This document shows positions 57,043-64,000 of a stretch of DNA of 64,000 nt, one piece after another. This DNA is from Hemileia vastatrix (taxonomy: Eukaryota > Basidiomycota > Pucciniomycetes > Pucciniales > Zaghouaniaceae), in assembly GCA_030280995.1 (NCBI GenBank), contig JASXTE010000017.1, positions 24,333,998 to 24,397,997 on the forward strand, read 5' to 3'. The position numbers and the translations under genes are program-made. Position 1 is the first letter of the stretch; each line of letters starts with the position of its first letter. The notes beneath the pieces were generated by a model that did no database searches, was not told the origin of the DNA, and saw only the letters and a program-made list of their open reading frames with translations.

Positions 57043-60000
57043 ATGTCAGCTGAAAAGTCTAATCCCATCCTCAACTTCCAGCAAGAAATCTCGGAGCTCC
57101 AGCACAGCGTTGTTTCTGCCAACACTCCTAAGCTCTACTCCAATCCCGGCAATGGCAAGCGCCAAGAGGGCAATCCTGCTACCGAACATATCTTGGAACG
57201 TATGACCATCAATGACGACCAAGATTATGAACTGGCCACCCTCAATTCTCCTGGAACTATCAAAGTAAGCCATCTATTCGCTTGTTGGGCGCACATCAAA
57301 AGATCATTCACTTGACACGTTATTATCATTTAGCACAAATTACTCCATCCATCACCCGAAACATTCGGTTCCTTAATTGCTGTCTTGAAGCGCCATCTTC
57401 GAACCAAGCGCGAATGTCTCTTATATTTGGGTCCGCATAATCTGCTCCTTCAAAACTTGGCTCTCATCTTCAAGTCCGAACATCAAATCAATAAACGTGA
57501 TAGCGAGGTACCCGCATTAGCATCTGATGCTGCAAGTCCCGCTGGTTTGGTTAGCGAGGAGAAAGCGAAAATTATCGAAAACTTAAGGAAATGCTCCCAT
57601 GCTGCTCAAGCTGATTGTTGCATGATTTGGGACGTGTTTGACTCCCAAGGAGGATTGATCGATATGACTCAAAGTTTGTCATCCGAATCGTTATCCAAAG
57701 ATCCAGCTTCAAACGACAAAGATGTTCAAGCTCGTTGGTCTGCCAGGTCCATGAGAATGTTAGTTGGGATTCCCTCAAATGATGTTACTTCAATCAGATT
57801 CATTGTTTCATTTTAACAATTTATAGTCTCATTCGTCAAGCAGCGGAAGATGCTCATGATCTAATTGAACTGCGAGTTGCATGTGTAGGAAATGGTGTGT
57901 TGGTCTTTCATCAGATATCTAGTTGCTATCCAGGTGCTTAACTTATCTTTTCAGTCGATTCGGGTAAAAGCACCACTCTAGGTGTTTTGACCAAAGGTCA
58001 TCTAGATGATGGAAGGGGTCGGGCCAGGGTCTCTCTTTTTCGTCACAAGCACGAATTAGAATCTGGCCGGACGTCTTCAGTAGGAATGGAAATTATGGGC
58101 TGTCAGTTAATCGTTTTATATATTTATTTTTGCACTTTACATTCCTTATTTTCATTACCTGATTGGTTACTTTTGTTAATAGTTGATTCCGAAGGAAGAG
58201 AAGTCTTACCTGATAATGCATCTGTTGCTACGCATGATAATGGTGGTAGCCCCGCTGCTCCTCAGTTTGGATTGAGAAAACAGCAATTGAGTTGGGACGA
58301 GATATGTCGGCGAGCAGCTAAGGTTGTTAGCTTCATTGATTTAGCCGGGCATGAGCGCTATCTCAAGGTCAATTCTTGGCTGAATTATCTCCTTGTTGGA
58401 CATAATCTCTTAATGTTTCAAATAAATGTTTATCTTCTTGCTGTAGACTACCATTTTCGGTTTAACTGGATGTGCTCCAGATTTTGTATTACTTATTGTT
58501 GGAGCAAACGCAGGTTTAATTGGAATGTCCAAGGAGCATCTTGCTGTCTCATTAGCTTTAAACGTTCCTGTTGTTGTAAGCATTTTAGGTTTCAAAAGTT
58601 TTCAGTTCAAATTCATTCATTATACATCATCATTTTCAATGCTAGGCTGTCATTACAAAAGTAGATATGACTCCTCCAAATGTTTTACAAGAGACTCTCA
58701 AACAATTGAACAAAATATTGAGATCCCCTGGCTGCCGCAAGACGCCTGTGTTCGTGAAGAATAGTGGAATGAGCTCCGAGTTGGCACAAAATTTTACCCA
58801 AGCAAGGGTCTGTCCCCTATTCATGATTTCGAATGTATCAGGAGAGGTAAATCTTCCATTATATCCCTTTAAAATATAACCTATTGGAATTCTATTTCCA
58901 AGCTGATCCATTCCATATCGTTCCAACTTTTCAAAAGGGATTAGAAACACTTAAAGTATTTCTCAACACCCTTCCATTTGGCTGTGGTTCCCAGTATCCA
59001 ACCGATCAGCCTCTTGAGCTTGCAATGTTAGAAATTTATACTATATCTTATCATCAAGACATGAAGGTCGATTCGTATTTAGTATAATCATCATGCTGAG
59101 TTTATTTTTATTTTTTCTCTATCACTACAGCTCGGATGCGTTTAGTGTGCCGTATGTGGGTACTGTAGTTAGTGGAGTGGTCATGTCGGGAAAATTGTCT
59201 ACTGGTGCCAAAAGTTTTGATATATTTCAACTTGCATGACAAATGCTAACATTTCCTTCCCTTTTGTCCTGGATCATGTGCTATTGGATCCTGTCACCCT
59301 TCTAACAAACAAATCAACTATCAAAAAGGTGACGAAGTACTACTTGGACCCAACGGCTTAGGACAGTTTGTATCAACTTCTATCAAGTCAATGCAACGCA
59401 AGAGGGTTCCTGTAGAACAAGCTGAAGCTGGTCAAAGTGTCAGTGTTTGTCTTAAAAGGATAAAGCGACATGGTGTTCGAAAGGGAATGGTTCTCTTAAA
59501 CAAGACATTTGATGGAGTCACTCCACCTAAAGCAGTCCGTCAATTTGAAGGGCAAATACTAATACTTTATCATAATAGTACTGTCAGTTTTATTATGCTT
59601 CTAATAATTTGATTTGTTTTTAGATGATAGATTTGTTTTGATATTCGTGCTTCCCTTAACTTAATATTTTGTTTTTTTCTTTGTTTCATTTATAGATCCA
59701 ACCGAATTACCAAGCAATGCTCCATGTTGGCAGTGTCCGACAAACGGTAAAACTAGCTACTTTCTTTCTATCTGTCACCTACTAAACCTCACCCGCTATT
59801 GATCCAATGCAACACTCAACCTTCCTTCTTGATTGTTAGGTCAAAATATTAAATATTGAAAAATTTCAAGTTCTTCGGACAGGTGATCGGGCTAAAGTCA
59901 CTTTTGAATTCATTAAGAATCCCGAATTTGTTAAACCAGGACAGAAATTATTATTTAGAGAGTTTGTTATTTTCATTGAATTTGTTTCTCTGCTTACTTA

Positions 60001-60155
60001 GTTTCATTGGATCGAAAATATTGGAAAAGGAAATGTTTTTGATGAAAGCTTACTTTTTTTTTCTTCTTTTTTTCCCCCCTCTGATTATATATCTTAATTG
60101 TTTTTTCAGAGGAAAAACTAAAGGTCTTGGTATTATTACCAGTATATGTAAATGA
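57043..60155 (+). CDS. GTPBP1: GTPBP1/GTPBP2-type translational GTPase, 13 exons, intact
   Basis: Exons: 57043-57264, 57334-57758, 57827-57894, 57955-58101, 58183-58367, 58447-58575, 58646-58846, 58938-59026, 59131-59204, 59329-59582, 59696-59746, 59840-59961, 60110-60155. They sum to 2013 nt, 670 residues plus stop, and every junction keeps frame with GT...AG introns of 60-148 bp. The N-terminal ~210 residues are poorly conserved. Then the GTPase domain: GNVDSGKST (G1, split by intron 3), [16 protein letters not shown] (switch I region), [10 protein letters not shown] (G3), ITKVD (G4, split by intron 6). EF-Tu-like beta-barrel domains follow ([33 protein letters not shown]) and the family's LLFREGKTKGLG end. 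Related proteins bind GTP and act in ribosome surveillance or mRNA turnover in the cytosol. All key residues are present. The start is the first ATG in a suitable context. Confidence 0.93.
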
Positions 60156-60446
60156 AGATGATTGCTGCTTGTAATTTTTTTCTTTTTTCTGTGTAACAAC
60201 AAAACAAGTTGCAAAGGTTTCTGTTTTTACCTTTGCTAATATATAAAGATTCTCCTTAAACAAGAAGAGAGAAGAGGGAGCTTTTTGTAATGTTTAGTTT
60301 AGCATGCCTTTTCATATTTTAGCTTAGATATGAATAGATTTGTTTAAGGTTTTCTCTTACACTCTTTCAAAAAGGGGGAAGACAAGAAGAAAAAGAAGAA
60401 TTATACCAAGTTTTGCTGAATAGTCACTTATCTTTGATGGTATCAA

Positions 60447-61079
60447 TGTTAGGGCATCTGCAATTAGGGATCAGGAATTTTTTTCCCTGGATCTGACATT
60501 ATTAATTGCAGAAGATTCTTATCTAGTGGATAAGGAATGCACAATAATACATTATCCTGCCTCTTATACCCCATTTTCCATTTCAAATTCCTCATCCTAA
60601 ACTCATTACATCCATGATTGATTTGTAAGCAAGTCACATGACATGATTGCAGATGCCATCCTTATGTCTCTCTTCACTCTAGGCTACTTAATTTTGGTGG
60701 TGAAAACTTAACATTTTTTTTCTATCTACATGCACACACCCTTTATTCATTTGGTGGCAAATCAGATTTTGTTTTGACCTAAGAAGATGGACTACTACTA
60801 GTGCTGATGCTAGCCTGGGATGGGACTGACTATGCTATTAAGCAGTGAAACTAACTAGACTGACTATGTTGGGGTTACCAACAGTGAGGCAGGACTGACT
60901 ATGCTGATACAGCAGTGAGACTAAGAAGTAACTGGTTTACTATATAAGTTGTCTAATGAGGAGTGCTCCACAGTGCTTGCCCCATATAACCCCCTTATGC
61001 AATACCCACTCTTCTGCCACTTTATAATGTATAGTGCCCATAGTTCTCCTCCTCCTCACCTCTCAACCAAATCCTAACA
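60447..61079 (-). repeat. Probable 3' LTR of gypsy element E
   Basis: Begins TGTTAGG and ends CCTAACA, a 7-bp inverted terminus, next to a purine-rich tract on the minus strand (61081-61105). It contains three short repeats of GACTGACTATG (60826, 60861, 60893). The second LTR is not in the window, so the limits rest on the termini only. Confidence 0.6.
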
Positions 61080-62985
61080 TTACCCCCTCTTTTACCCCTC
61101 CTTCTCTCTGTGCTCCTTATCAAACTCTTTCACCTTCTCCTTAGCATTGTCCAAGCTCTCCAATGGTTCCCAAGACCTGTCCCCTACCCCATAACCTTTT
61201 GAGTGCACCAAATACTGAACCTTTCCCCTGTACACCTGTTTAGCACTAATCTTTTAAACCTCCGACTCTTCTTTATTTCCCACATAGACTGGTGCTGGTG
61301 GTTCTTCTGGGCACCCTGGTATTGTATCTTCTTGGCAACTTGTGAGTAATGAAATGTTGAGCACTTTGTGCACTTGTTTCATTGAGATGGGTAGCTTTAA
61401 CTTGTATGCAGAGTCAGATACCTTACATTTGATCTTAAATGGGCCTACTTTCTTGTGATCTAACTTGAAACTTGGGCGCAATGTAGAAAGGAAACATGAG
61501 CTTAGCCAGACCTTGTCACCTACCTCTTACACCCAATATTGAGTCTTCCCTTGATCATGGTGGCGCTTCATTGACTATTGGGATACCCTAAGAGCTGCTT
61601 CTAACTCCTGACATATACTCACTATATTCTGAATTTTCTCTTCAGCTTCTGGAACTTTTAATGTGGACTGGGTACCAATTGAGAATATTAAGTGATATCC
61701 ATAGTTGGCATTAAATGGGGACATGCCAGTTTCTGCATGTGTCTGGTTGTTGTATGAGAATTTGGCCAATGGTAGTAGATGCACCCAGTTAATGAAGTGG
61801 TGCAAGTATTTTTCAATTGTCTTGTTCACTATCTCTTATTTACCATCAGTCGGTGGATTCCATGCTGTTGACAGAATGGGATTAATGTTTATTTGCTCAT
61901 ACATTGCTTTTAACAATTTAGAGTTAAAAGTACTTATCCTGCCTGATACTATACTGTTGGGTAGTCCATTTAACTTTTAGACATGTTCCACCATTAAGTC
62001 TGCAATACCCTCTGATGTAACCTTTGTAGTAGTAGGGACAAAGTGCGCTATCTTAGTGCAGCAGTCATCTACTGTGAGGATAGTGTTCTTTCCTTGAGAC
62101 TTGGGTAACTCCACTATAAGATCATAGGAGAGCTCCTCCCATGGTGTTTTGGAAATTTTTAGCAGGGTGAGTGGTGTTGTTAATGGACTAAACTTGTTTC
62201 TCTGGCAAAAATTCATATGCCACTTCATAGAGCTTGATGTATGCCTTCATGGATTTCCAGTAAAAGTTGTGATTCACCAGATCAACAGTCTTCATAAATA
62301 CTGGGTGTCCTTCCATTGGGGAATAATGCCTTGATTTGATCATTTTCCTCTTGAGCTCTTCATCATTTGATACCACTATCCTCCCATTCCAATAGAGCCC
62401 TCCCCCTTCCAGGTGATACTCCTCCTATCCTTTCCTTACCAATACCTCCTTTGACAATAGTGCCTTCAACAACTACTGCACTCCTTCATCCTTTTCCTGC
62501 TCCCTCCTTACCCATTCCATCAAATTCACATCTGACAATTCCACCTTATCTAGGATTAACCCCTCTTTGAGGTCTCCCCTTAATAAAGTTAGATCAACAG
62601 TATGTAGCTGGCCCAGTGCTGGATGCAAGTTAGGAAGTTGTGAAAGTGCATCAGGTTTGCTGCTTTTCTTCCTTGGTCAAATGTAACAACAAAATTAATG
62701 CTACCTAGAAGTTCTGAACAGTGCACTTGCGGGAAAGTCAAATGTTTAGTGGTCAGGAAGGTTTCCAAGTTTTTATGATCTGAATAGATAATAACTTGTA
62801 ACTGGTGTGGTACACATCTTGCAGTAATGCAGTGAATTTCAAAGTTTGCAGAAAGTGCAACAATGGGGTTGCTAAGAAGGATGGTTATAGAAGTGTAACT
62901 AAGGGTTCTTCAAAAGTGCAGAAAAAGTAGACTATCTGTGCACCGTTATTTTTTTTTGCGTACTATCACCACACAATATTTGGGG
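61080..62985 (-). pseudogene. Gypsy pol fragment (element E): RNase H, integrase
   Basis: Minus strand. RNase H end at about 62850-62600 (YSDHKNLETFLTTK, RKSSKPDALSQLP). Zinc-binding region at 62376-62188 (SRHYSPMEGHPVFMKTVDLVNHNFYW), with its terminal Cys pair lost. Integrase core at 62228-61575 (WEELSYDLIVELPKSQG, NQTHAETGMSPFNANYGY), interrupted by stops. C-terminal region at 61481-61254 (RPSFKLDHKKVGPFKI, VHKVLNISLL). No intact RT is seen to the right, so the element is truncated there. Confidence 0.8.
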
Positions 62986-63283
62986 GGAGGGGACTTGCTA
63001 GCAAGTCCTCAACTTGAAGTCAGATGGAACTCAGACTGAAATCATACTAAGCTTTACTTTGAGCTCATCTTGAGCTCTTTACCAAGGATGGATGATTCTT
63101 TACTGAAAACATAGTGATATTTCAATGAGAAGTTAACATAAATGCAACAAATGGAGCTTAATAATCCAATCAACTTGCAACATTTTCTAATAAAACATAA
63201 TTTAATGAAATTTTTAAATTGAACTTGATCAATAGAAAGACTAGAAAATAAACTTTTTATTTCAAATGTTTCAATTTTTTAAT

Positions 63284-63333
<50 letters not shown>

Positions 63334-64000
63334 GAAAAAAATATATATGAAAATCACAGACTCTTTTTATTGAAAATTCCTTTTAGCTCATAATATGAAT
63401 CTTTAATTTTTTAAGCATGATACATATTAACTGATTTTATCTTTAATTCATACTTATAGTTCTCAATTACGCAATAAACTTATTTTTGATATGATTAATG
63501 TATTTTTAAAACCCATCCAACCATCAAAATTGTTCAAATTTCAATTCTAGAATACTACTCAAAACACACATTTCTAAAAATAAAATAAAAGATAGGAATG
63601 TTTTTTTCTAATTTCTGACTCCATGAATGACTCTCAGAGCTTCTTTACACTAAGCACTAAAAATCAAGAAATTATTTGATAATATGTCTTCAAATAAGTG
63701 TACTTCTTATAATAGTATATTTTAATTCAGTTTTTGAGCCTTTCAACTGCATAAAGATGATTGAAATTAAATGAAAAATCAATTTCTGCATTTTAAAGTT
63801 CTAGTTATGCCTAAAATACTAAGAAATTTTATAATATAACATTATTAAAATCAATACATAGCTGAGATTATAAAACTTTTTTTGATACATTTTATTGCCA
63901 TTCCATGGAAAATTATGAGTTGGTAGAGTTATGTTATGCATTTAAAAAAATTAATCACTACTCAGTGAATTTTAAATGTGACAAAAAGAATTTTAAACTA
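62986..64000. other. AT-rich DNA without a visible gene
   Basis: No coding signal on either strand. It contains a TAA microsatellite at 63286-63332, which runs into its complement (TTA) and could form a short hairpin. Confidence 0.6.

Noticed and set aside
58642..58950. Minus-strand frame opposite the GTPase gene
   Set aside because: Crosses exon-intron boundaries of a well-supported gene and shows no family features.
63286..63332. TAA/TTA stretch as a possible origin or matrix-attachment site
   Set aside because: Simple microsatellite; nothing else supports a function.
1..64000. tRNA or rRNA genes
   Set aside because: No cloverleaf with conserved A and B boxes or rRNA sequence was recognised; the only tRNA-like stretches are retrotransposon primer sites.

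Overview
This window comes from a repeat-dominated, AT-rich fungal genome, most likely a rust fungus (Pucciniales). The reasons are: a host GTPase gene split by twelve short introns (60-148 bp), a relic of the TET/JBP-type 2OG-Fe(II) dioxygenase family known to be expanded in rusts, and Ty3/gypsy and Ty1/copia elements with fungal-type gag and pol. I cannot name the species from sequence alone. Only one convincing intact host gene is present, a GTPBP1-type GTPase at 57043-60155. Almost everything else is transposon DNA of different ages, much of it nested.

Layout. 1-25410 is a three-level nest. A C-family LTR is split by gypsy element A (169-25082, minus strand, 4-bp duplication ACGT). A's own left LTR is split by gypsy element B (1137-12903, minus strand, 4-bp duplication CCGC). 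A and B are related families. Both have a tRNA-Lys primer site, gag with CCHC knuckle and DSGS protease, a slippery -1 frameshift heptamer at the gag/pol junction, and pol with RT, RNase H and integrase. 25411-27929 is a decayed minus-strand gag-protease fragment (family D). 30112-35196 is a complete but dead copia element with 495-bp LTRs. 36699-38639 and 47109-48680 hold a plus-strand family D gag-protease, split by a complete but dead chromovirus (element C, 38640-47108, duplication TATAG). 48681-51130 is a truncated copia pol with its 3' LTR. 51200-54151 holds a strong C-rich/G-rich inverted repeat followed by a broken TET/JBP-like gene. 54311-55470 has two minisatellites, and 55666-56820 a broken coiled-coil gene on the minus strand. 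The GTPase gene follows, then a truncated gypsy element E with its 3' LTR (60447-62985) and AT-rich DNA to the end.

Most interesting signals. (1) About 40 copies of a ~21-nt motif lie in A and B, all in one orientation. Some are in 3' noncoding arrays; others are in frame inside pol, where they read L-x-x-E-x-K-L with invariant synonymous bases. (2) Three small hairpins recur in the 3' noncoding regions of A and B, two of them with compensatory base-pair changes. (3) Element A carries, antisense to itself, two related genes with a zinc-cluster-like cysteine pattern, one with a frame-preserving intron. The unrelated chromovirus C carries a different antisense intron-containing gene at the same place. 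Together these suggest an undescribed 3' regulatory or accessory module in these retrotransposons; its function is unknown and is inferred here only from pattern.
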